Source: Sphingobacteriales bacterium (lineage in GTDB: Bacteria; Bacteroidota; Bacteroidia; Chitinophagales; Chitinophagaceae). Taken from it: DNA of 64,000 nt. Under the pieces are notes generated by a model. The model saw only the letters and a list, made by a program, of their open reading frames with translations, searched no databases and was not told where the DNA came from. Location: assembly GCA_016192105.1 (NCBI GenBank), contig JACPUV010000025.1, positions 1 to 64,000 on the forward strand, given 5' to 3'. A program made the translations under genes and the position numbers. Shown piece by piece: positions 44,646-53,314 of the stretch (positions are counted from its first letter, which is position 1; each line of letters opens with the position of its first letter).

Positions 44646-45614
44646 TTGAGGGAAGCCCTTTTTATAAAGAAGAATAAGGACCGCTGGCTCCGGGACCAGC
44701 ACCTGCCTCCGGCTGATCCCGATGAGATGGCCGCTTCCTTTACCCAACTGGTGGATGACCTGGCTTATGCCAAAACCTTTTACCCTTCCGGGAAAGTAAC
44801 CTCGTATATCAATGCCCAGGCTTCCAAAATTTACCTGGATATATATAAGAACCGGAAAGAAGAATCCAACCGGATCATAACATTCTGGCGCTATGACCTG
44901 CCGCTGACGATCCGCAAGCACCACGGAATCCTGTTCTTCGCTTTCCTGCTCTTCACCCTTTTCTTCGTAATCGGGTTCTTTACCGCATCGGCAGATGAAT
45001 CGGTGGCGGCAGATGTGTTGTCCCCCGGTTATATTGAGGAAACCCATGCCAATATCGCCAAGGGAAATCCTTTTGGCATCTATGAAGGCGGCAACAGTCT
45101 TTTCACCTGGCTCGGTATCATGGTCAATAATACTGCCGTAGCCCTGCGGACCTTCTCTTCCGGTATTGTTTTCGGGCTTCCGTCCTTGTACGACCTGGCC
45201 GAAACAGGTGTGATGGTTGGGGTGTTTGACCAGCTATTTGCAGCCAAAGGACTGGGGACTGATTTCTGGCTCGTGGTTTTTGTGCATGGCACGCTGGAGA
45301 TCGCTGCCTTTATTTTAGCGGGCGGGGCGGGGCTGATCCTGGGAAAGGGTTTTCTTTTTCCCGGTACCATCAAACGGCTGGATGCGTTTAAGCAGGGGGC
45401 CAAGGATGGCATGAAGATCATTATTGGCCTCTTACCGGTTTTTGCCCTGGCCGCCTTCTTTGAAGGATTTATTACCCGGTTATACAATGATATTTCAGCC
45501 CTGACCACCGCCGTGTTCGCCTTATCGGTGGTATTTGTAATCTGGTATTTTATTATTTATCCCATCCGCCTGTATAAGCGGTTGCCGGTTCAATTAAATG
45601 AGGAGGAAGCATAG
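44646..45614 (+). CDS. SpoIIM-family (stage II sporulation protein M-like) membrane protein, TTG start
   Basis: The protein has 322 residues with a TTG start giving MREALFIKKNKDRWL, the usual N terminus of the family. A cytoplasmic helical region is followed by about six membrane segments (ILFFAFLLFTLFFVIGFFTA, WLGIMVNNTAVAL, LVVFVHGTLEIAAFILAGGAGLILG and later ones). The HGTLEI motif is characteristic of SpoIIM/DUF95. No sporulation genes are present; in Bacteroidota this family occurs with RDD, MoxR and DUF58 genes, as here. It heads the operon and ends 6 bp before the next gene. Confidence 0.88.
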   Translation: MREALFIKKNKDRWLRDQHLPPADPDEMAASFTQLVDDLAYAKTFYPSGKVTSYINAQASKIYLDIYKNRKEESNRIITFWRYDLPLTIRKHHGILFFAFLLFTLFFVIGFFTASADESVAADVLSPGYIEETHANIAKGNPFGIYEGGNSLFTWLGIMVNNTAVALRTFSSGIVFGLPSLYDLAETGVMVGVFDQLFAAKGLGTDFWLVVFVHGTLEIAAFILAGGAGLILGKGFLFPGTIKRLDAFKQGAKDGMKIIIGLLPVFALAAFFEGFITRLYNDISALTTAVFALSVVFVIWYFIIYPIRLYKRLPVQLNEEEA

Positions 45615-45620
45615 CGGCCG

Positions 45621-46454
45621 ATGAAGCGATCCCGAAATACCCTTAGCCGTCGGTACAGCCTTTTCTGGCTGGCCGTTTTTTTCCTGTGCTTTAACCTGCC
45701 GGGCTTCGCGCAAAATCCGGAGGATTCCGCAGCGATGACAGAAGGAGTGAAGGAACCACAGGCAGCAGATAACGGTGAGACATATACGCAAGATGAAGAA
45801 CAGCCGGCTTCTGAATTTTTGCCGCTCGACCGTTTTGATTCCCTCTCCCTTCAGCTCCGGGTGGTGCCGGACAGTACGATCAGCCGCCTGCAGGAGGAGG
45901 ATGATTTCTGGTACGCCAATGCGGAACTGGAAAAAAGGAAAAAGAAAAAAGAACCCCTGGAGGTACCGTATGTGCCACTTACGCAGCGCAGTTGGTTTAA
46001 AAGCCTCCTGTGGGTGATAATTATTGTGGTGTTCTCGGCCGTGATCCTGTTTTACCTGGCCAACAGCAACCTGGGCCTGTTGCGGAAGAACAAAAAGATT
46101 AAACCCGTTGGCGAACCGGGTGAGGATGAAATGCCGGAAGATATTTTTGCCATCAATTACCAGCAGGAGATTGATAAAGCGGCCGGCAAGGGTGATTTCC
46201 GGATGGCAGTCCGCCTGCAGTTCCTGCGGCTGCTGAAGGGAATGACGGAAAGGAATATCATCCGTTACCAGCAGGACAGGACAAACCTGGATTACCTGTT
46301 GCAATTAAAGGATACCGGCTATTACCCGGATTTTTTCCGGATCACCCGGCATTTTGAATACAGCTGGTACGGTCATTTTGAAGTAACTGCCGGGACCTAC
46401 CAGCTGATCCGGAAGGACATTGAACAATTTGAAAACCGCAACGGAAAGGAGTGA
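45621..46454 (+). CDS. DUF4129-type membrane protein
   Basis: This 277-residue protein has a signal peptide or signal anchor (WLAVFFLCFNLPGFAQ) and an acidic periplasmic region. A single membrane helix at ~130-150 (LLWVIIIVVFSAVILFYLA) is followed by a cytoplasmic domain ending in a helical bundle (ISFRITRHFEYSWYGHFEV-like block) typical of DUF4129. It overlaps the next gene by 4 bp (GTGA), so translation is likely coupled. It belongs to the SpoIIM-MoxR-DUF58 operon. Confidence 0.8.
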   Translation: MKRSRNTLSRRYSLFWLAVFFLCFNLPGFAQNPEDSAAMTEGVKEPQAADNGETYTQDEEQPASEFLPLDRFDSLSLQLRVVPDSTISRLQEEDDFWYANAELEKRKKKKEPLEVPYVPLTQRSWFKSLLWVIIIVVFSAVILFYLANSNLGLLRKNKKIKPVGEPGEDEMPEDIFAINYQQEIDKAAGKGDFRMAVRLQFLRLLKGMTERNIIRYQQDRTNLDYLLQLKDTGYYPDFFRITRHFEYSWYGHFEVTAGTYQLIRKDIEQFENRNGKE

Positions 46455-47692
46455 AAAATTACATACCATATCTGTTGGTTGTTCTCCTGGCAGGAGCAAT
46501 CCTTACCTTATATATAACCGGCAACCGGAATAAAAAGAAACTACTGGACGAACGGGTTACGCTCCGTCACCAGGATAAGATTCCCTATGCCACGTATGTG
46601 GCGTTTCAAAACCTGAAACACCTGTTTCCTTCCGCACAGATCCGGGTCAGCCGGCAGGAACCCGGTTACTGGGATTCTGTATCGATGTATGACAGCAAAC
46701 AGGCCTATATTGCCATTACGGACCGTTTCAGCGCGGATGAGATTGAAATGAAAAAGCTGATCGCGTTTGCCCGGGCCGGGAACGATGTATTTATCAGTGC
46801 CCGTTATGTATCTGCTGTCGCGGATGGTTTCCTGCGGTGTGCGAGCAGTGCTTTCGAATATACCTATAACCAGGCTCCGGAATCTGAAGAAGAAGTGAAG
46901 TTCTCACTCAGCAGCCCGCCATTTACAGATACGATTCACTACCAGTACCCGGGCCGATCTTATTATTCCTATTTTTCGCATGTCGATACGTCCCTTACAC
47001 AAATTCTCGGGTATGACGGATCCGGGCGCCCGGATTTTATCCGGCTGCGAACAGGGACGGGCAACTTTTTTGTACACCTTGAACCACTGGCATTCAGCAA
47101 TTATTTCCTGTTGCATGAACGCAACATGAGTTATTATACAAAGGCCCTTTCAGTGATCAACCCGGAAGTTACCCGGATCGTATGGGATGAATATTATCTC
47201 CGGAAAAGAACTGAAACGGGCAGCCAGAAAAAGAAGGGATGGCTGACGGTATTGATGAGTATGAAGAATGCGGAAGGGGAGTACCCGTTCCGGGCAGCTT
47301 TCTGGCTGCTTATCCTGCTGCTCCTGCTCTATGTACTGCTGGAGATGCGCCGCCGTCAGCGGTTTATCCCCGTGCTGAAAAAACCCCGGAACGATTCGCT
47401 TGATTTTGTAAAGACTATTGGACGCCTGTATTATGATAAAAGCGATCACCTGAACCTCAGCCGGAAAATGGCGGCTTATTTCCTGGAGCATGTTCGAAGC
47501 CGGTATAAATTGTCCACCGGACTGCTCAACGAAGAATTTACCCGGAACCTGCATTTCAAATCCGGGGTGCCCGAAACGGAAATCGCGGAAATAACCGGTT
47601 TTATTAAATACCTTGACCAGGCAGCCGGGGTCAGTGAAAAACAACTGCTCCTGTTTCATAAACAACTGGAATCATTCTATCAAAAAGCATAA
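46451..47692 (+). CDS. DUF4350-domain membrane protein
   Basis: The start is GTG at 46451, overlapping the previous stop, and gives 413 residues. A short N-terminal membrane helix (LLVVLLAGAILTLYITG) precedes a periplasmic domain (YATYVAFQNLKHLFPSAQIRVSRQEPG... DVFISARYVS) that fits DUF4350. A second helix at ~285 (FWLLILLLLLYVLL) is followed by a helical C-terminal region. The gene is followed by moxR with 2 bp between. Its function is unknown beyond the conserved neighbourhood. Confidence 0.8.
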   Translation: MKNYIPYLLVVLLAGAILTLYITGNRNKKKLLDERVTLRHQDKIPYATYVAFQNLKHLFPSAQIRVSRQEPGYWDSVSMYDSKQAYIAITDRFSADEIEMKKLIAFARAGNDVFISARYVSAVADGFLRCASSAFEYTYNQAPESEEEVKFSLSSPPFTDTIHYQYPGRSYYSYFSHVDTSLTQILGYDGSGRPDFIRLRTGTGNFFVHLEPLAFSNYFLLHERNMSYYTKALSVINPEVTRIVWDEYYLRKRTETGSQKKKGWLTVLMSMKNAEGEYPFRAAFWLLILLLLLYVLLEMRRRQRFIPVLKKPRNDSLDFVKTIGRLYYDKSDHLNLSRKMAAYFLEHVRSRYKLSTGLLNEEFTRNLHFKSGVPETEIAEITGFIKYLDQAAGVSEKQLLLFHKQLESFYQKA

Positions 47693-47694
47693 GT

Positions 47695-48672
47695 ATGGAA
47701 GAACAAATTTTCCCCGAACGCACGGATCTTTCTGCCCTTAGTGAGGCTGTGATGTCTATCCGCAATGAGATCAGGAAAATCATTGTCGGGCAGGATGAAA
47801 TGGTGAAGCTCATTATAGCCGCCCTGCTGGCCGATGGTCACGTACTGATTGAAGGGGTGCCGGGTGTGGCCAAGACTCTTACAGCGAAACTGGTGGCCCG
47901 GAGTGTGAATGCGGGTTTTTCCCGGATCCAGTTTACACCCGACCTGATGCCATCCGATGTACTGGGTACACCGGTATTTAATCCAAGGGAAGCCAGTTTT
48001 GAATTCAGGAAGGGCCCGGTATTCAGCAATATCGTGCTGGTGGATGAGATCAACCGGGCTCCGGCCAAAACACAGTCGGCCCTTCTCGAAATAATGGAAG
48101 AGCGGCAGGCGACTGTTGACGGGAAAACCTATACCATGGCAGCTCCGTTCATGGTACTTGCCACGCAAAACCCGGTGGAGCAGGAAGGAACATACCGCCT
48201 GCCGGAAGCCCAGCTGGACCGGTTTCTTTTCAAGATACTGGTGCCGTATCCCACGGAAACGGAAGAAGTAAGTATCCTCAGCCAGTTTCACCAGATGGGA
48301 AATGTATCCGCGCTGGATGTGATAAAACCGGCACTGGATGCCAGTCAGGTAACGGCGCTCCGGCAACAGATCCGAAAACAGGTCATGGAGGAAAAACTAT
48401 TGCAGTTTGTGGCCAGGCTGGTACACCAGACCCGTAACCATAAGTCCATTTACCTGGGTGCTTCTCCCAGGGCTTCCCTGGCCATTATGAATGCGTCGAA
48501 AGCAATTGCGGCGATGCAGGGCCGGGATTTTGTGACACCGGATGATATCCTGTCGGTAGCCACGCCCGTGCTGCGGCACCGCATTATCCTGGCGCCGGAT
48601 AAAGAAATGGAAGGGATCAGTGAAGATGAAGTGATCCGCCAGATCATTCAATCAATGGATATACCCAGATAA
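47695..48672 (+). CDS. MoxR-family AAA+ ATPase
   Basis: This 325-residue AAA+ protein has Walker A GVPGVAKT (54-61), Walker B VLVDEINRAP (DE at 116-117) and the sensor segment ATQNPVEQEGTYRLPEAQLDRF. MoxR proteins act as chaperones that assemble or activate protein complexes, often with partners carrying VWA or DUF58 domains. Here the next gene encodes a DUF58 protein, so the two probably interact. Confidence 0.95.
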   Translation: MEEQIFPERTDLSALSEAVMSIRNEIRKIIVGQDEMVKLIIAALLADGHVLIEGVPGVAKTLTAKLVARSVNAGFSRIQFTPDLMPSDVLGTPVFNPREASFEFRKGPVFSNIVLVDEINRAPAKTQSALLEIMEERQATVDGKTYTMAAPFMVLATQNPVEQEGTYRLPEAQLDRFLFKILVPYPTETEEVSILSQFHQMGNVSALDVIKPALDASQVTALRQQIRKQVMEEKLLQFVARLVHQTRNHKSIYLGASPRASLAIMNASKAIAAMQGRDFVTPDDILSVATPVLRHRIILAPDKEMEGISEDEVIRQIIQSMDIPR

Positions 48673-48695
48673 AACCGGGTGAAAAAATAATACAG

Positions 48696-50021
48696 TTGAT
48701 CAAATCTTTTTATTTAAATAAGGTTGTTTACTACATTGCCGGGGCGGCTGCGGTGCTGTATGCCCTGAGCTATTTCTCCCCGGCCCTGTTCCGGGTTGCC
48801 GGATTGATCCTCGTGCTGCTCGGGGTGGCCGTACTGATTGACGGGGTCCTGGTATATAGCAAAAAAAGCGGGGTAGCGGCTGTGCGGGAGTTACCCGAAC
48901 GGTTCAGTATCGGGGACCCGAACAAGATCGGGATCGCCCTGCTGAATCAATATGCTTTTACCATCCGGGTCAGCATCATCGATGAATTGCCCGTACAGTT
49001 CCAGGAGCGGAACTGGATCCGCAAGTCGGTATTGAATACCGGTGAAACTTTCCGGTTGCAATACATCCTGCGCCCGGAATCCAGGGGTGAATATATTTTT
49101 CATGCGATCAACGTATTTGTACATGCGCCACTGAAGCTGGTGAAGCGGCGTTATATCTTTCCGCAGGAACAAGTGGTGAAAGTGTACCCGTCTTATTTAC
49201 AAATGCGCCGTTACCAGTTGCTGGCCCTGAGCAACCGCCTGCAGGAAGCGGGGGTGAAGAAGATCCGGAGGATCGGCCATAGCATGGAATTTGAACAGAT
49301 CAAGGAATATGTGCGGGGAGATGATTACCGGACGATCAACTGGAAAGCCACGGCCCGGAAGCAGGACCTGATGGTTAATAATTATACGGATGAACGCAGC
49401 CAGCAGATCTATTGCCTGATCAACAAAGGCCGGGTCATGAAAATGCCCTTTAACGGGCTTACCCTGCTGGATTATGCCATCAACGCTTCCCTCGTGCTGA
49501 GCAATGTGGCCCTGGTGCGGCAGGACAAAGCCGGGCTGATCACATTTGAAAAAAAACTGGATACCTTTCTGCCGGCGGATAAAAAGCCCACCCAGATGAA
49601 CCAGGTACTGGAGACCCTGTACAAACAGGAAACGGATTTCCTGGAAGCTGATTTTGAAAAACTCTTTTCGGTGATCCGCAACCGCATCACCAACCGGAGC
49701 CTGCTGGTCCTGTTCACCAATTTTGAATCCATGGAAAGCCTGCAGCGTGAAATGCCGGCACTGAAGAAAATCGCCAAATACCACCTGTTGCTCGTAGTAT
49801 TCTTTGAAAATACGGAAATCAGGTCGCTGCTCGAAGCGAGGACCGGTTCGATGGAGGATATATATATCAAGACTATCGCGGAGAAATTTGTGTACGAGAA
49901 GAAACTCATGGTAAAAGAACTGCATAAACACGGGATACCTTCCATTCTCAGCACCCCGGAAGGCCTGACCGTGAATACCGTGAACAAATACCTCGAGCTG
50001 AAAACGAGAATGTCGATTTAG
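48696..50021 (+). CDS. DUF58-domain protein, TTG start
   Basis: The 441-residue protein starts with TTG (MIKSFYLNKVVYYIAGAA). Two N-terminal membrane helices are followed by a beta-sandwich and the DUF58 signature FEQIKEYVRGDDYRTINWKATARKQDLMVNNYTDERSQ. A VWA-like region (VLFTNFESMESLQREMPAL) follows. DUF58 proteins are MoxR partners. This is the last gene of the five-gene operon. The function of the whole operon in envelope stress or biogenesis is inferred from general knowledge only. Confidence 0.88.
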   Translation: MIKSFYLNKVVYYIAGAAAVLYALSYFSPALFRVAGLILVLLGVAVLIDGVLVYSKKSGVAAVRELPERFSIGDPNKIGIALLNQYAFTIRVSIIDELPVQFQERNWIRKSVLNTGETFRLQYILRPESRGEYIFHAINVFVHAPLKLVKRRYIFPQEQVVKVYPSYLQMRRYQLLALSNRLQEAGVKKIRRIGHSMEFEQIKEYVRGDDYRTINWKATARKQDLMVNNYTDERSQQIYCLINKGRVMKMPFNGLTLLDYAINASLVLSNVALVRQDKAGLITFEKKLDTFLPADKKPTQMNQVLETLYKQETDFLEADFEKLFSVIRNRITNRSLLVLFTNFESMESLQREMPALKKIAKYHLLLVVFFENTEIRSLLEARTGSMEDIYIKTIAEKFVYEKKLMVKELHKHGIPSILSTPEGLTVNTVNKYLELKTRMSI

Positions 50022-50249
50022 TGAGGTGAATGTTTTCTGGGAAGCAGGTGGGAAATGAATCGGCTTTTGTATTCCTGGGGAGCAGGTAGTAGTTTGTAGG
50101 GGGCGGGCAGCACGACGGTGGGGAAGGGATGTGCCAGGTATGGATTTTCATTCAGGCAAAGCGTGGAAATGGTAAAGCAGCTCCCAAAAACACGAAAACT
50201 TCCTGCCTGCAACCTTTAAGCTCCAACACGCCCCCTTCCCCGATCTTCC

Positions 50250-50257
50250 TACATTTG
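50250..50257 (+). promoter_or_regulatory. -7 element (TACATTTG) of truB
   Basis: A perfect TAnnTTTG with 5 nt (CATCC) before the ATG at 50263, predicting a leaderless mRNA. Confidence 0.65.
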
Positions 50258-50262
50258 CATCC

Positions 50263-50955
50263 ATGAACAAGCCGGTGAACATATTTGAAGAAGGACAGGT
50301 ATTGCTGATCAATAAACCCCTGCGCTGGACTTCCTTTGATGCGGTACGGAAGATCCGGAACCTGGTCAGGACAAAAAAAGTGGGGCATGCGGGCACACTT
50401 GATCCGCTGGCAACGGGTTTATTGATTGTCTGTACCGGTAAATTCACCAAACGGATCAATGAATACATGGCGCAGGAGAAAGAATATACCGGCACCTTCA
50501 CCCTGGGTACAACCACACCCACATACGATCTCGAATCTGAACCGGTGAACCCAATGCCCATTGACCATCTCACGGAGGATAGGATCCGCTCGGCTACAAC
50601 CGCTTTTACCGGGGAAATTTACCAGGTGCCTCCTGCACACTCGGCGATCAAAGTGGAAGGGAAAAGGGTCTATGAACTGGCGCGCCAGGGAAAAACTGTG
50701 AAACTGGAGCCGCGTAAGTTATTTATTCATGCATTTGAGATCACCCGGATAGAATTACCCCTCGTGGAATTCAGGGTGGTTTGTTCCACCGGAACCTATA
50801 TCCGCAGCCTTGCCCATGATTTCGGGGCGGCATTGGGTTGCGGGGCCCATCTCAGCAGCCTTTGCCGCACACGGATCGGTACATTCAGCCTTACAGCGGC
50901 GGAATCCATTACGGAATTTGAAGAAAGGATAAAACAACTTCGTGCTGCCTTATAA
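50263..50955 (+). CDS. truB: tRNA pseudouridine synthase B
   Basis: This enzyme makes pseudouridine 55 in the T-loop of tRNAs. It has 230 residues; the catalytic Asp47 lies in KVGHAGTLDPLATGLL, preceded by LINKPLRWTSFDAVRKIR. Further conserved blocks are YTGTFTLGTTTPTYDLE, IYQVPPAHSAIKVEGKRVYELAR and STGTYIRSLAHDFG. The protein is slightly short because it lacks a long C-terminal PUA domain. It overlaps tamL by 6 bp on the opposite strand. The start is fixed by the promoter element 5 nt upstream. Confidence 0.96.
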   Translation: MNKPVNIFEEGQVLLINKPLRWTSFDAVRKIRNLVRTKKVGHAGTLDPLATGLLIVCTGKFTKRINEYMAQEKEYTGTFTLGTTTPTYDLESEPVNPMPIDHLTEDRIRSATTAFTGEIYQVPPAHSAIKVEGKRVYELARQGKTVKLEPRKLFIHAFEITRIELPLVEFRVVCSTGTYIRSLAHDFGAALGCGAHLSSLCRTRIGTFSLTAAESITEFEERIKQLRAAL

Positions 50956-53295
50956 TTTGAAGGGGTAATTGATCCCTAACTGTAACTGGCCATTTAAAGG
51001 TTTCCAGTTATAGAACCATTTGTTCTGGCTGTCGGCTTTCAGGATATCCGGGCTTGGGTCTTTTATCTTATACGCATAGTCCAGGCGGATGATAAAAAAA
51101 GTGAAATCCAGGCGGAGGCCGGTCCCCATCCCGATGGCAATATCTTTCCCCAGCCGGCTGAGTTTAAAAATTTCTTCCGGGGAACCGGCAGCCTTTTTCA
51201 AAAACCATACATTCCCGATATCCGTAAAAAGCACGCTTTCTACTTTGGTGCCGGCAATAGTGGCCAATTTGAACCGGTACTCCATATTCATCTCCAGTTG
51301 GATATCTCCAAAGCGGTAGGGGTATTGCTGATAATCCTTAACAACCGATCCGGGTCCCAGGCGGCGAAGACGCCAGGCCCGCATACTGTTGGGGCCGCCG
51401 GCAAAATATTGTTTAAAGAAAGGGAGCGCAATTCTTTTTTCCGTATTTACAGTGGAGTTGAATGCGTAACCGATCCCCGCAAAGGTCCGGAAGACGAAGG
51501 AAGAATTTTTTCTTTTAAACTGTTTCGTGAATTCCACATTTATCTTCATGAACTTGTACAACTGGGAGTCCAGGAATTTGCTGCGGATCAGCCCGGCCAG
51601 GAAGGGCAATTCCAGGTTGGCGGACAGTACGGACGGCCTTTTCACGTGGGTGTTGGTAACAGAGGCGCCAAGGATCGTGGAGGAAATAAAACCATCCGTG
51701 AAAATATTCTTCAACGCCGGATTGGCCGCAATGAGTTTATTCAGGCTGTCTTTGGGCCGCAGGTTGGAATATTCAACATTCGGGATCTTCCAGGACAACT
51801 GGTATAAGAGATTCGTGCGCGGTTTTGAAAACTGGTATTCATATCCCCAGGAACCATTGACCGAGGCCAGGTTAAAAAGTTCTTTCCGTTGAGTGGATGC
51901 CGCGTTGATCCCGAAAACCGTCCTGAAATTATTCCGTTTGTCTTTTCGTACGATCTTTTCCGCGAAAGGAAAGATAAATTTTGGGAAATAAACCGTGTTG
52001 CTCAGGACAAACTGTTGTGACTGGACAAAATTATTGCCGAGTTCAATCCCATAGCGGAAATTGGAATTTGCCTGTATGGCGGATTTGGCAAAATTCCTGA
52101 AAAGAAACCCCACATTTGCCCCGATACTGAAAAGGTTGCCCAGGTACTGGTTCTGGTTCTGACTGGTTTCCACATTGGCATTGAACGAATATTTTTTTGC
52201 CGAGGTAAGGCGGATAATAAAATCGGCCGTGTCCTGCCCTTTGCGCGGCAACTGTTCAATATTGGCCAGTCGCCAGGAACCCAGGGAGTTGAACCGGTTG
52301 ATGGTTTTGAAGTAATTTTTCTGGTTGTAGAGATCTCCGCGGCTAAAATAGATATGCTGGGGAAATATCTTTGGTTTAAAGGCATTCCGGTAGGAAATAA
52401 CCTGGATACCGTTGACCATCACCGTACGGGATTTCAGCCCGATCGTATCCGGGCTGTACTCCGGGTACACGCTGATATTTCCTACAAAATACTTGGCGAG
52501 TTTGCTGCTGTCGTAACCCGGGCGCAGGATGATCTCCAGGTTGGCCGTGGGGTTTTCCCTTTTTTCTTTCAGTTTCTGCAGGATCTGTAACTGCTCGAAA
52601 GGATCCAGGGTCGGGCGCAGCAGTTCAATATCGAGGGTATCCCAGATCCCTTTTAATTCCTCGCGGTTGAAACGCAGGTACCCATTGTCGCGGTACAGAT
52701 CCACCAAGCGGTCCAGTTCCAGGGAGACCGTAGTCTTGGCGAAAGGTTCTCCTTTTTTCAGCAGGGATTCATTTTTACTGGCCAGGGTGATCGCCTGTAA
52801 TTCGGGTTGTTTGAGATTGTAACTGATCGAGTCCAGCTTCACCACTTTACCGGTTTGCACATAAAAATTGATAATGGCCCGTTGCTGGTCATTCCGGATG
52901 AGGGTGGTATCCCTGTAATAAATGGAATCGTGGAAATAGCCCAGGGAGTTCAGCAGGGCGCGCATATAAAGGATGGAGCGGTCGGCGTTTTCCCTTTTAT
53001 AAACCGGCGGTTTATTTAGGATCGGCCTGTTAAATCCCCCTTTGGCAAAGAATTTCCGGACCGTTCTCACTTTCATGCTGTCATCCAGCTGGTTCTCGAG
53101 CCGGGAGGTCAGGACTTCTTTATCTTCCGTTGAAAGATTCCCGTTCACTGCGATTGTAGTCTCGAATACGAAAGGAGTTCCTTTTGGATAGTTTTTCGGA
53201 ATAACTTTACAGGATACAAGGAAAAAAAACAGGACAGGCATCGCCGGCAGGGGCAGCAGAAGTCTGGAAAGAATGGAAGGCCGGCCTGTTATCAT
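50950..53295 (-). CDS. tamL: TamL, lipoprotein of the BamA/TamA outer-membrane family
   Basis: This 781-residue protein has a lipobox (FFFLVSCK, Cys at ~29) and POTRA-like repeats in the N-terminal half (VKLDSISYNLKQPE, NQKNYFKTINRFNSLGSWR). It ends with a BamA/TamA-type barrel whose conserved segment is QYFAGGPNSMRAWRLRRLGPGS; the final residues are LQLGINYPFKL. In Bacteroidota, TamL is a lipid-anchored relative of TamA and works with TamB. The gene is divergent from a TrmH-type methyltransferase gene with a 19-bp gap. Confidence 0.9.
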   Translation of the reverse strand: MITGRPSILSRLLLPLPAMPVLFFFLVSCKVIPKNYPKGTPFVFETTIAVNGNLSTEDKEVLTSRLENQLDDSMKVRTVRKFFAKGGFNRPILNKPPVYKRENADRSILYMRALLNSLGYFHDSIYYRDTTLIRNDQQRAIINFYVQTGKVVKLDSISYNLKQPELQAITLASKNESLLKKGEPFAKTTVSLELDRLVDLYRDNGYLRFNREELKGIWDTLDIELLRPTLDPFEQLQILQKLKEKRENPTANLEIILRPGYDSSKLAKYFVGNISVYPEYSPDTIGLKSRTVMVNGIQVISYRNAFKPKIFPQHIYFSRGDLYNQKNYFKTINRFNSLGSWRLANIEQLPRKGQDTADFIIRLTSAKKYSFNANVETSQNQNQYLGNLFSIGANVGFLFRNFAKSAIQANSNFRYGIELGNNFVQSQQFVLSNTVYFPKFIFPFAEKIVRKDKRNNFRTVFGINAASTQRKELFNLASVNGSWGYEYQFSKPRTNLLYQLSWKIPNVEYSNLRPKDSLNKLIAANPALKNIFTDGFISSTILGASVTNTHVKRPSVLSANLELPFLAGLIRSKFLDSQLYKFMKINVEFTKQFKRKNSSFVFRTFAGIGYAFNSTVNTEKRIALPFFKQYFAGGPNSMRAWRLRRLGPGSVVKDYQQYPYRFGDIQLEMNMEYRFKLATIAGTKVESVLFTDIGNVWFLKKAAGSPEEIFKLSRLGKDIAIGMGTGLRLDFTFFIIRLDYAYKIKDPSPDILKADSQNKWFYNWKPLNGQLQLGINYPFKL

Positions 53296-53314
53296 AAAAT
53301 GTTAAAGAGTAACT

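Noticed and set aside
50022..50262. Minus-strand frames before truB
   Set aside because: They overlap the truB promoter and give unrelated low-quality sequences. I see only the -7 element in this gap.
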